Shown here piece after piece: positions 12,254 to 21,969 of a stretch of DNA of 64,000 nucleotides. Numbering within the stretch: the stretch's first letter is position 1; every line of letters starts with the position of its first letter. The notes under the pieces were generated by a model. The model was not told the origin of the DNA and made no database searches. It was given only the letters and a program-made list of their open reading frames with translations. The DNA comes from Triglochin maritima (lineage: Eukaryota > Streptophyta > Magnoliopsida > Alismatales > Juncaginaceae). Location: contig OY821772.1 of the NCBI GenBank assembly GCA_963682175.1, positions 11,834,743 through 11,898,742 on the forward strand, read 5' to 3'. The translations under genes were made by a program, and so were the position numbers.

Positions 12254-12667
12254 GCAGCTGTGTGCCGGCGAGGAAGTTGTGGTGATCTCCGGCAAGGTGA
12301 AGAGCGGCTCCGGGGAGTTGGCGGTTTGAGGTGAGTGTTGGGTTTAACCCTTTCCGTGCGGTTGTTTCTCTCTCCCTCAACCTAACTCGAGCTCTGTGGT
12401 CGTGTTTGATTGTGGAGGTTGCTGGAGATAGTGTGGTTGTTGTGGATCATCGAGGAGGCGATTGATCGTCGTTTGGACGCGAGATTCGTCGACGGATCGC
12501 ATTTTGGGGAGACGTGCTCGTGGAGGCGTCGTCGTGGTTCTTCAAGGGTCTCTTCAGACCTTTAGGTATGTCAAGCTTGCTCACTTAATTACCGTGAGTA
12601 TTTGGAAGTCGACGGTAGGTCGTTCGGCTCGTCGCGAGTAAATGTGCAGCAGATTTCACTGTCTGAT

Positions 12668-13345
12668 CGGTCGACCGGTTGGTGCAAACGGTCGACCGTT
12701 CGTGAAGAGAATTCGGACTCTGCCTCAAATCGGTCGAACGATGCCTGTGGGGCGGTCGACCGATTGTGCATAGGAGGCAAGTCTGGAGAGATTCGGTCGA
12801 CCGGGTCCCCTTTGCCGGTCGACCGTGTGCACTGTCTTAAGTCGGTTGGGGGCGTAGACTATATAAACGGTCGACCGCCTTTGATCTTGTCCGACCGTGA
12901 CTTAAGTGGACCTTGTGGTCGGTTCGACCGAATGAGGGTTCGGTCGACCGGACTTGTGCGCTGAGCGTGGGAAACACTCTGGTGGGATTCGGTCGACCGA
13001 GGTGTGCTCGGCGTTCGACCGAATTCATGGTGCGTGTGAGGGATTATTCCCTGGACAGATTCGGTCGACCGAGGTGTGCTCGGCGTTCGACCGAATTCGT
13101 TGTGGAGTTGTGGGATTTGTTCCCTGGTGACTTTCGGTCGACCGGGACCCCTTTTGTCGGTCGACCGATTGGTCGTTTTGTTCGTTGGACCGGGAGTTGA
13201 CCATCTAAACGGTCGTCCGTCCCTTGATTTAGGTTCGACCGAACGAGTGTGGTGTTGGGAATCGGTCGACCGATGGAGTGCCGGTCGAAGTGGATTGCCC
13301 TGTATTTGCTTGATTCGGTCGACCGGGACTTTTGGTTCGGTCAAC
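12668..13345. repeat. Dense CGGTCGACCG palindrome cluster (R2 copy A)
   Basis: Thirteen exact CGGTCGACCG by my count (starting 12668, 12689, 12753, 12794, 12816, 12868, 12941, 12990, 13062, 13135, 13158, 13263, 13316), plus several one-mismatch forms such as GGTTCGACCG and CGGTCAACCG. Spacing is irregular, about 20-75 bp. A longer sub-repeat around AGATTCGGTCGACCGAGGTG occurs at about 12987 and 13059. The region is stop-poor because of composition, which creates spurious ORFs on both strands. Confidence 0.9.
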
Positions 13346-13458
13346 CGTTTGTGTCCTGTTTTGCACTATGGAGGTGTTGTGGTCGTGGTTGCCCGTGTGG
13401 GGCGAGTCGTGTGCCGATGTTCTTCTGGCATGTGTGCGAGGTGCACGAGGGTTGCGGT

Positions 13459-13850
13459 GGTTGGTTGAAAATAGACCTGGAGCCCCGTAACCGTGTGAGA
13501 GCTGCGGTTGGTTGAAAATAGACTTGGAGCCCAGCTAGTCTGTACGGAGTTGGTTGAAAATAGACCTGGAGCTCCGTAGTGCGTTCGGGTTGGTTGAAAT
13601 TAGACCTGGAGCCTGAGCAGGGACCGCGTGTAGGGGTTGGTTGAAAATAGACCTGGAGCCCTTATACGTTTGGGTTGGTTGAAATTAGACCTGGAGCCCT
13701 TGGTCGTGTCGTGGTAGCTGTGGTTGGTTGAGATTAGACCTGGAGCCCAGCTTGGCGACGTGTGTGAGTCGCGGCGGTTGGTTGAGATTAGACCTGGAGC
13801 CCCGTGACCGTGTGGGTACGGCGGTTGGTTGAGATTAGACCTGGAACCCC
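13459..13850 (+). repeat. Nine-unit array: 27-bp conserved core, variable spacers
   Basis: The core reads GGTTGGTTGA, then AA/GA and AT/TTA variants, then GACCTGGAGCC. It starts at 13459, 13506, 13549, 13588, 13635, 13673, 13722, 13776 and 13823 (spacing 38-54 bp). Cores differ by one or two bases, while the 11-27 bp between them differ freely. A similar AGACCCGGAGCCC phrase occurs in the leader of the R1 copia element near 37363. Confidence 0.9.
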
Positions 13851-14162
13851 GTACCGGTGGTGTGTCCTGTGTTGGAGTTGAGAGCCCTGGTGCAGGGCGT
13901 GTTGTGATGCTTTTCTTGTTGAGTAGAATTGCATGCTAGGATGCTTTTATTTCGTACATTTAGAGTTTGGCATACGGGGTTTCCTTCTGGAAACTCAGGC
14001 ATTGTTGCATGTTTACTTTCAGGCCGTGATCGGCATTAGGGGGTGGTGACCGAGGAGAGGAGCACCGCTACCGGATCCAGCTTTCTCTCAGTTGAGGTCG
14101 TGTGATTACTGTTCCTTGTATATGCTTTTGATGTAATCACAACTTTTGTATACTCTGATATT

Positions 14163-14165
<3 letters not shown>

Positions 14166-14222
<57 letters not shown>
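14166..14222. repeat. (AT)n microsatellite
   Basis: About 28 uninterrupted TA units near the 3' end of R2 copy A. Confidence 0.95.
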
Positions 14223-14224
<2 letters not shown>

Positions 14225-14315
14225 GGTGCACCTGTGTTCTTTTATTGCGTAATATCCTCTGTTGATTGAGTGTTTAAAATTTTAAATTTTCCGCTATTTT
14301 GAGGATGTTACATTG

Positions 14316-16500
14316 GCCTTGTCTCATTTTTCCTTATTATATACGACTTCTGGGGGAACTTGTTGGAAAAGAAAAGAAATTTAGGAGCGTTTGATTGCTA
14401 AAAAAGAAAAAAAATAGTTATAACAGCACTAAGAACAAACTTCAAACAAATATAATTTGCAGGTGAATTTTGATGCCAAAAGATAAAAAAAATTAATATG
14501 TAATGTTTACAAGTTACAACAATAAAGTTAAAACATAAAAATTACACGTAAATACCACTTTGGAAAGAATCTATACGCAAAATGTAGCAAAATATAAAAG
14601 TATCTTTAAGAGGGCTTTTGGAAAAAGTTAATATCTCAGGGAGCGGAAAGAGCTTGAAATCGGGATTTCATGCAAAAAGTTTCTATCTTCGTTAGGAGAA
14701 GTTTGATGTATAGATAATAAAAGTAAATGTATGGATCTTAACGACAAAATCATCAAATGAAATAACTTTTTACATACAAAGTGAAACTTACTGAAGGACT
14801 TAGATACAAACAAACAAAAACACCAAATTAAGACACGCTATAAACTTCACCTATTTTTTTGCAAACTTTAAATTAGCTCTATCCATAATAACTTCAAACG
14901 TATACTACCGAAGGTTCAATTCCCTAATTTAGTGCTACAATCTATCCATAACATGTTCTCTGCCATTGTTTACAAGTGGCAGAAAATTAAGACTAGGGTG
15001 CAAATTGCAAATAGACCGGTTTACGGGTCTAATATGCGTAGCATCCATATTCAATATTGAAATCTCAATACAGATTATATATCAATACAAATATATAAAG
15101 CATACAAACACGGATCATATATAAACTCTTCAAATGCGTACAACTTGAGAAACATATCGAACATAAATTAGATATCTATATTATTATGTCATAATTAAAA
15201 AATCATAAATAGACTCATACAAAATAAATAAAAATATTACTAATAATATCTTAAATTTAACAATAATATAACATAAAAATGATATTTCATAAAATTTTCA
15301 TGTTTTTCACTACGTTGTTATCCAGATGCTTGAACATCAATGGACTACAACAACCTACAAAAACGTTAAGCGAATAAGATAAACACATCAAAATTCAAAA
15401 TGGAAAAGAAATGTAGTGAAATAATTATATAAGCTTGACACCTTGCGTGCATGAATTGGGTTTGAAAGAAATATGAGAAAGAATGCCATTGTTTGTGAAG
15501 GAGATGCAAAACCAAAAGCTCTCTTATAATACTAAAATATTATACTATATTTTGTCAAAAGAAAAGTCTGACCTTGATTCCGAAAGAATTTGATGATATT
15601 GTGGTGTTTTTTAGGATCAAGCTGACTATCTTTTCATTATTTTTAACATGTGATTTTGTTTTTTGTTAAAAAAGTACAGTTTTGTTGGAATAAAATTCTT
15701 TTGCGTCTGTATGACGATATCCTTCAATTTAACATCTATATATTCTCACCTGTAACATACATTTGATACAACTTAACTATGCCAAGTATACTTCAGTCCA
15801 CGGTCATAGCCTTCGAATTCTTAATACATACCTTGCCTTTGTTTCTACAAGATTATTTCAAAATTGAAATGAAATGTTTAATAATTCAGCAAGTTCAAAT
15901 GTTCAATCATAAATAATTTAAGGTTGAATTATTGTACATGAAATATATTTGTTTTGTTATGTTTGTTGCAGTTGACGATTTGATATGTTTGTTCGTTGGG
16001 AGGACCTACGTACTCCATCGTGGGTGGGGAGTAATTTTTTTTAATGACTTAGAATTCTACGGCAGCCTACATGTAAGGTAGTGTTCACCGTTTCCTTGTC
16101 GTGTGCGAACTACTTTTATTTTAAGATTGTCGACAATAACATGCAGAGTAGCCCATGACTGTTTAATTGTTAGGATCTATTAACCAAATTAGAAAAGGAA
16201 GCATGGCGGCAGACATATGTGCTTGGTGGTTGAGTCTGTTCCAAGCAGGAGGAGGTTGACATTGCCGGTGAACGCAACATTTAAGATGCTAAGGTAGGAA
16301 ATTTTACATTTATTTCGGCATCTCCTGCAACCAATAGGGAGGGTGGGGGAATGAGAGACAAGGAAAAATCTTTCTTATACTTTCAAGACCACACAGAGAA
16401 ACAAGAGAATCTTTTTCTTTTCCGGAACTAACCACAAACAACTGGAAAAAAATAATAGTCCAAGGAAAAATGTCTTCCAGTTAGAAAACACTTGTACAAA
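14316..16500. other. AT-rich intergenic DNA
   Basis: No gene, RNA or complete transposon recognised. Mostly A/T-rich with short ORFs only. Confidence 0.5.
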
Positions 16501-16529
16501 CACCACTAAGGCTTAATCTTGGAATTAAT

Positions 16530-16760
16530 TAAGATTTGTTCGCAAATTCATCATAGGTACCCAATAATTTGCTATGGTGTGGTTTGGTTGTTAACACGCC
16601 CTTCCAAGCTCACCCTTGGATGGAGATTGAGTTTGGTCGAACCATGTCGGAAATCATCCTTTGGTAAGGTATCTCTGAACATATCTACTAGGTGGTTGTG
16701 GTTAACTATCCAAGAGCCCCCTTTTTTGCGAACTAATTGTAGTCCATTTCAACATTTTGG
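16530..16760 (-). pseudogene. Copia RNase H tail fragment
   Basis: The minus-strand translation contains VDMFRDTLPKDDFRHGSTKL. This has the layout of the end of Ty1/copia polyproteins (xDMxTKxLPxxKFxHCxxxL). It is an isolated fragment; no LTR was identified around it. Confidence 0.5.
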
Positions 16761-17269
16761 TCCTATCAATTTATCATAAAGGCTTGGTTAGTGGAATGAT
16801 GGAAAGCACTCATATTATCACAAAATAAAGTGGGTATAGAATAGCTTAAAGTAGGATTAAAATAACTTTTATTAGCCAATAAACTGAGTCACCTACCAAA
16901 GAATCTAGGCCACCATTCAATCTTAAAGTAGTATAGAATCATTACTCAGTAACATTAAGAAGAATTTTTGTTACCATTTCAAAACCAAGTCATTAAACAA
17001 ACATAAATTGCTAACTTGATCTCGAAATTCTGAACATCATACAGAAGCACTTTCCAAAAAGTAGACATCTTATGTTTATACAAATTGAAAAGCATGAGTT
17101 CAAAAGATATTTAGTGTTAATCACATAAAATTACATGTTCCGTAGACACAATGAGAACAATGCAGCAGTTTATCAGTAGTGTTTACAGATTCCAGCAGCC
17201 AAGTCCTAAGAACAGAGTAAAGAACCTTCGGTTCTTCTTCACAATTATGTTTCTCTCTCTGTCACTCCA

Positions 17270-18616
17270 TCAAGCAACTGCACGAGAACCATCATGGGCA
17301 TCGTAGTTGGAAGTCATTACTTGGCCGTACTCGCCGTTGGCGTCATCCTCTTCCAAGTAATCAGACCTGGCATTGTGGGTAAGCAGTTGGCAGATCAACC
17401 AGAAGAGTGCAGCATCAAGGGCCAAAAACGCACCACCACCGAAAAGACCGGTTTTGGCAGTTGGGCAGGTTGTTGTGAGGTCATGGTGCACGTTTAAAGT
17501 GCGGTGAAGGCCTTCTGTCACGGTTGCCCATATCATTAGAGCCTCCGCGACTATGGTCACAAGGCTGGTTTCATCAAGACAAGTTAGACAAAGATCATGC
17601 ATGAGTCAATAAAGTTATGCTGTGGATGAGTTGCTAAATGTAACTAAAAAATAAGCACGGCCCAGGGGTGATCAAACAAAAGGTGGTGCCAAACATGGCT
17701 ATTTGTGGCCTTGAAAGAAAAGGTATATAAATATAACATCTTACGACTGATTTTATTTTCTAAATAAGTACAATAAATTTTGGTGTCGTTTGCCGGACCA
17801 AAAAATTGTTCCACAAATTGTTCAGTAATCTCACGCTTATTTGCTAGTTGCTACATTTGTTCACCCAGAAAACATGGTTCTAATAATAAGTTCTATAATG
17901 TGAAAATGTAGAACTAGGATGGCATATTAGATTTTTTGCAAGAGAAATTCTAAAATAAACAACACAAGTTCAATCAGACAGAGTACTCAAGTTATGACAA
18001 ATCTTAAGAAAATATGTGATTTTGACAAACAATTAACTGCCTTACGAATATATTTGTATTTGTTTCTAAAGAACACTCGTGAGATTCTATTCAAAAGAAG
18101 ATGAATTGTGAATTGCAGATGCAAAAGCAGAAAGTATTTTGATAGCATGCTATGATAGATTGCTTACACTGCGATTGTGAAGAAGATAACTAAGATCGTG
18201 CTGCTGAACAACGCATCCCTTGGAACTTTCTTGCCTTTGTACGGGAAGAACACAGCAAGAATCCCAATAGCAGTGGTTATGACCAAGGAAACGATGGATA
18301 ACGCCCCCAAAGCGACGGATGGATCGCTTGGAAACTTGCACATGACCACTCCCTTTCCTGGAATGGGAGTCCCAGAGGCGGGCTGCAACAGTGGAAACAC
18401 AATGATGGTGAATACGTTTTGCATTTTAGTAGAACAAGAAAATCGAATGACATTGCACATAGCCATAACATGTGTACAGTAAAATTCTAAAAGGTGGTTA
18501 TATCGATCGCTTCTGGAACATACCTTCTTGTTTTCAGCAACGACGCCAAAAATGAAAGACAATGAACCGAAGAAGCACACGAGGATGGCAATTGTGGCAG
18601 CTTGGCTTAAAGCCAT
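17270..18616 (-). CDS. DUF1218 family four-helix membrane protein
   Basis: Three coding exons on the minus strand: 18616-18524, 18382-18168 and 17564-17270, total 603 bp, 200 residues. Splice sites read AAG|GTATGT, TTGCAG|CCC, CAGT|GTAAGC and AACCAG|CCTT; phases are consistent. The start is the first ATG after the leader intron. Helix 1 (about residues 7-27) opens the protein and resembles a signal anchor. A PGKG...CKFPSDPSVALG loop (about 39-57) follows, then helices at about 54-77, 90-116 and 143-165. NVHHD...CPTAKTGLFGGGAF (127-149), a DUF1218 hallmark, precedes helix 4, and the tail is acidic. DUF1218 includes MODIFYING WALL LIGNIN-like, VASCULATURE COMPLEXITY AND CONNECTIVITY and DESIGUAL-type proteins, linked to secondary wall and vein or leaf patterning. 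The exact subgroup is not resolved. No stops or frame breaks: probably functional. Confidence 0.9.
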
Positions 18617-18634
18617 TGTGCTAAAAATTTAGAC

Positions 18635-19900
18635 CTGGATAAAATTGTTAAGAAGTAAGATCCAGAAGAGAGTCTGTAGGGTCTCTAACCTTAGTCATGC
18701 ATAAAAAAAGTAAAAGCATAGATCTCAGTGATATGGAAATTGGCAAAACTGTGGTAGATTCCTCCCATATCATAATCACATAAGGTAACAAAAATTCTGC
18801 CTTATTTTGGATTAGGAATCTCAAAGTTTCTGGAGTAATCTGTCGACATCCAGAAAATCGGGTAGTTGTACATTATACAAGAAAAAAAACAAATAGGTCG
18901 AGGGAAGCAAAAATAAGCAACAATGGTGCCAATCACAAGAAGGGACCCCGTGATGCAATTTCAGTCGTGAAACCAACACAATATATCTAACCATAAGAAC
19001 AATAGAAGAAAAAAAGAACTTAGATAACTCATGGGTACAAACAAAATAACGCAACCTACCTACTAATTTTTAAATAATCCCAAATCTAAGCACCAGAAAA
19101 AAATACCAATCATGATCAAGAAACAATATAATGCTATGCCACAGTCCATTAAAAGTTGAAACAGATTACTTAACAGTTTGAACTAATCAGAACGTAACAC
19201 CTAATTGGGGAAAAACAATTTTCTGAAGCTCAACAGCAGCAATTTAAACCAAGAATAATAATTTTTTAACCTAAAGCTCCATAAACATCAAAACAAGATT
19301 CCAAATTAATCATTCATATCTCTCAACACCAAAAAAGACTATAAGCAAAACCCTGTCCATCGAAATTTTCCATCTTTCACACTTTACTATCATGAAAAAC
19401 ATGAACCACATACATTTTCTTTGATTCCGAACGCAAAAGCTGAAAAGAACCAAACCCAACAACCAGAAACCTTTCTATTACCCTTTCCCTATTTTTATTT
19501 TCTATGACACAAAAGCAAGCCATATATGAAACTGAAACCTGTACTTCCTCTTGCAACACAACCTATAAAACAAAATCCTAGTACAATTACCATTTGCTTA
19601 AAGCAGTGGTTACATAAACAAGAATTAGAAACCAGAAACAAAGCACATCACCAACCAGACTCTGAAATTCAAATGGATAAACAAAAATCACTTCTTTGAC
19701 CCCAAAAAAAAACCCCCAAAACCCATCACAAATAAAATACCAACAATTTTACAACTCCCTTTCTTTACCCAACAGCAATCCATCAACGAAAAAACTAAAA
19801 AGCAACAGCCAAATATCACAAACTGTCAAACTTCACAGCAAACAAAAAAAGATCTTCAATAACCCATCAAACAAAATCCCTTCCAACACCCTTTTTCGTA

Positions 19901-19963
<63 letters not shown>

Positions 19964-20138
19964 TAAACCTAAAATACCAGAATCGAAATTATGACAATCA
20001 AACAAACAAATTCCCAATTATCACAAACACCACAAGAAAAAAATAATAAAACAAAACATAAAAAAACTTTTTCCTAAGCAAAAATAAAACAACAGCAACA
20101 AAAAGAACCAAAATAACACAAGATCAGGAGTCTTTTAC
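18635..20138 (-). other. 5' leader intron of the DUF1218 gene
   Basis: On the minus strand a donor CGGGAG|GTAAAAG (20139/20138) and an acceptor ATTTTATCCAG (18635) remove about 1.5 kb from the leader, 18 bp before the coding start. The leader downstream of the TATA box is CT/GA-rich. I infer this from splice signals only. The interval contains no other gene; its short ORFs are not supported. Confidence 0.6.
19904..19961. repeat. Poly(C) run followed by (AC)n microsatellite
   Basis: About 29 C followed by about 14 AC units, inside the leader intron of the DUF1218 gene. Confidence 0.95.
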
Positions 20139-20256
20139 CTCCCGAGCAGGAAGAGAAGAACACCAAACACGAGCAAAGAGATGAAGAGACCCCTTCTTGT
20201 CTCCTAACCAAACCCTCTAGTTTTTTCCTCTTTTGCTGAAACACACAAGAAAAGGG

Positions 20257-20273
20257 ACCATGTATATATATGG
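20257..20273 (-). promoter_or_regulatory. TATA box of the DUF1218 gene
   Basis: The minus strand reads CCATATATATACATGG, a strong TATA element. A start site would be near 20235, followed by a CT/GA-rich leader and a good splice donor at 20139. Transposon-derived sequence (M1 copy) begins less than 100 bp upstream. Confidence 0.65.
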
Positions 20274-20352
20274 ACCTCTTGGTGTATTTGCATAAATAAC
20301 TCAAAGTAACGGTGTGTTACCTCTTGGTCCAAAAAAAAAATTAAAAAAACTT

Positions 20353-20732
20353 GAAATTATACGGTGTGTTATCTCAAATTATTTGAGGTTCCATTGCAAA
20401 TTTTCGGTGATAACGGGTTAGATTACAATGAGTTTTTTGCAAGTGATAAAAATTCAAAATTTTCAAGATCCAAAAATCCCCGGTCGTAAAACTTCCCGAC
20501 TTACAAATACCACCCCGACAGATCGTTCAGTGGTCTCGCTCACCGGTTAGCGAACGACATTCTACCTCGCCGGTGAGGTGGCAAGGGGTCAACACCTTCT
20601 GGATTTTTTTTGGATTTTGAAATTGTCATCACTTGCAAAAACTCGTTGTAATCCAACCCGTATAATTACCAATTAATACCAAAAATTTGGAACGGAACCT
20701 GAAATAATTTGAGATAACACACCGTATAAGTT
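20353..20732. repeat. Inverted repeat (about 120-140 bp arms) derived from the M1 gene
   Basis: Arms 20353-20475 and 20590-20732 share TTATACGGTGTGTTATCTCA, CAAATTATTT, AGGTTCC, GATTACAA and GCAAGTGAT in opposite orientation, around a spacer of about 115 bp. The coding version in the large M1 copy starts at 53865. Confidence 0.75.
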
Positions 20733-21059
20733 TTAAAATTTTTATTAAAAAAAATTAGGGGGCATCTTAGCCAGACGCGTGCCCCATGGGGAGGCGGCTC
20801 TGGCGGACGCCCCTTAATTTATTATTTTATTATTATTAAAAAGAAATTTGACATTTTATTAGATTCGAGTACACCGGAGTGTCCGTTGACTCATTTCCTG
20901 ACCTCCAAATTATTATTTTTTATGATTATGAGAGGAAGATGAAGAGAGAATGTGGTAAGAGTGCTAAATGTCGAGATATATAAGTAGAAATGAGAAAATG
21001 AAAAAAATGGTAATTCGCATGGGCATTTTAAGTAATTTTCCGGTGACGAATAACAATTC
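20353..21059 (-). mobile_element. M1 Mutator-like element, copy 1 (hairpin derivative)
   Basis: The right end (21022-21059) reads ...AAGTAATTTTCCGGTGACGAATAACAATTC, the same inverted terminus as in the other M1 copies. The 20840-20960 part matches the 57540-57650 part of the large copy. A GC-rich palindromic block is at 20761-20815. Two inverted arms, 20353-20475 and 20590-20732, are both similar to the start of the M1 gene exon at 53865-53955. No left terminus was found, so this copy is truncated or rearranged. Confidence 0.7.
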
Positions 21060-21197
21060 AATATCTTAAACATCCTTTGGATTTAAGGAATTCTCTATTG
21101 TGTTTTGTAGGAAGTGTTAATTTGAATATTGTGGAGTCCATTTATATTACGTTGGATATCCTTCGCATCAAAATTTAGAATTAATGAAATGATACAA

Positions 21198-21582
21198 GGC
21201 TCTGTTTGGATGACTAAAGTTTTCGTATCTTTGATTTCAGAAATGTATTTTTTAAGTTGGTATCCAATTCAAATAATTTATTTTGAAAAAAAATATTATC
21301 ATACATATTAATTAATGTGTTTGGGTAAAAAAGTATTTTTTTCATAAACAAACAAATGTTTCATTAATTAAATCAAGAAAGAAGAGATACAACATATTTG
21401 AGAATAAAAAGGGAACTATTTTTTTTCGACAAAAGAGTTTTTAGCAAAAATAACATAGATTTATAATGCATTATTAAGGGTGATCCAAATACCATGACTC
21501 GAGGGATCAAAAACTATATATTTTTTCTCTAAATATTACGGGTTTTCTAAAAAAACAATGGTATTTTGAGCTATCCAAACAT
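21198..21582. mobile_element. MITE with GTTTGGAT termini
   Basis: Left end GGCTCTGTTTGGATGACTAA; right end TTTGAGCTATCCAAACATG, its imperfect inverted complement. A/T-rich interior without ORFs. A second copy occupies the first 210 bp of the window. Confidence 0.55.
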
Positions 21583-21831
21583 GTCATAATTGTTCATCCT
21601 TTTGGTACTACCACACTAGGAACTCTATTGCGCTCCATTTGCAATGGTCTTTGACATTACGAGATTCAAGTTGGTCAACCAATTGATAACAGCTAGGCAC
21701 GTGCGACTTGATAACCAATGCTTGAAAATGGTAACAATCGAAAGTTTTGTCAAAATAAAAGTTACTTTGGGTACTATAAAATATGGTAGTAATCAATCAG
21801 TGATATTTTTAATTACTTTAAGGTTGTTCAT

Positions 21832-21962
21832 GGAATTGTTCCTAGACTTGTTACATCATTTGACATTAGTACGTTTTTCAGTTTTCCTCACTTTGAGGTA
21901 TATATCTCTAGGATTGGTTCATGTGAACTGTCAAATGATGTAACAAGTCTAGGAACAATTCC
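21832..21962. repeat. Perfect 34-bp inverted repeat, 63-nt loop
   Basis: 21832-21865 begins GGAATTGTTCCTAGACTTGT. It is exactly complementary to 21929-21962, which begins TGTCAAATGATGTAACAAGT. The right arm overlaps a smaller hairpin (AAGTCTAGGAA / TTCCTAGACTT, 21945-21969). Confidence 0.9.
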
Positions 21963-21969
21963 TAGACTT

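Larger units (their letters stand above)
11938..14312 (+). mobile_element. Family R2 element, copy A (LTR-like, spliced leader)
   Basis: Order on the plus strand: TATATATAGG box (about 11940); a CT-rich leader with a (CT)n tract (12173-12251); a GC-rich leader exon; a donor CTTTAG|GTATGT at 12565/12566; an intron holding CGGTCGACCG palindromes (12668-13325) and a nine-unit repeat array (13459-13850); an acceptor TTTACTTTCAG at 14022; a short exon with GGTGGTGACCGAGGAGAG; an (AT)n tract; and a TTTTCCGC...TGTTACA end at 14312. The minus-strand copy B (62058-63900) has the same order and shares CTCAGGCA, TTTCAG and GGTGGTGACCGAGGAGAG. Copy C (24676-25314) keeps the TGTAACG end. No polyprotein is attached. 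I infer solo or non-autonomous LTR-retroelement sequence; the lineage is uncertain. Confidence 0.55.

Noticed and set aside
11994..12380. 128-codon ORF with Arg-Glu repeats
   Set aside because: Antisense reading of the (CT)n microsatellite in R2 copy A.
12602..13515. Long overlapping ORFs on both strands (up to 161 codons)
   Set aside because: They arise because the CGGTCGACCG-rich sequence lacks stops. The frames encode only repeats of SVDR / RSTG-type residues and are open on both strands.
13459..13850. Repeat-spacer array resembling CRISPR
   Set aside because: Plant nuclear context, no cas genes, spacers of uneven length and low complexity, and location inside a repeated LTR-like element.
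17294..18482. Plus-strand ORFs opposite the DUF1218 gene
   Set aside because: Shadows of the minus-strand exons. The minus-strand exons have family motifs and consistent splice sites.
19696..20046. 116-codon ORF with poly-Pro and Thr-His repeats
   Set aside because: Produced by the poly(C) and (AC)n microsatellites inside the leader intron of the DUF1218 gene.
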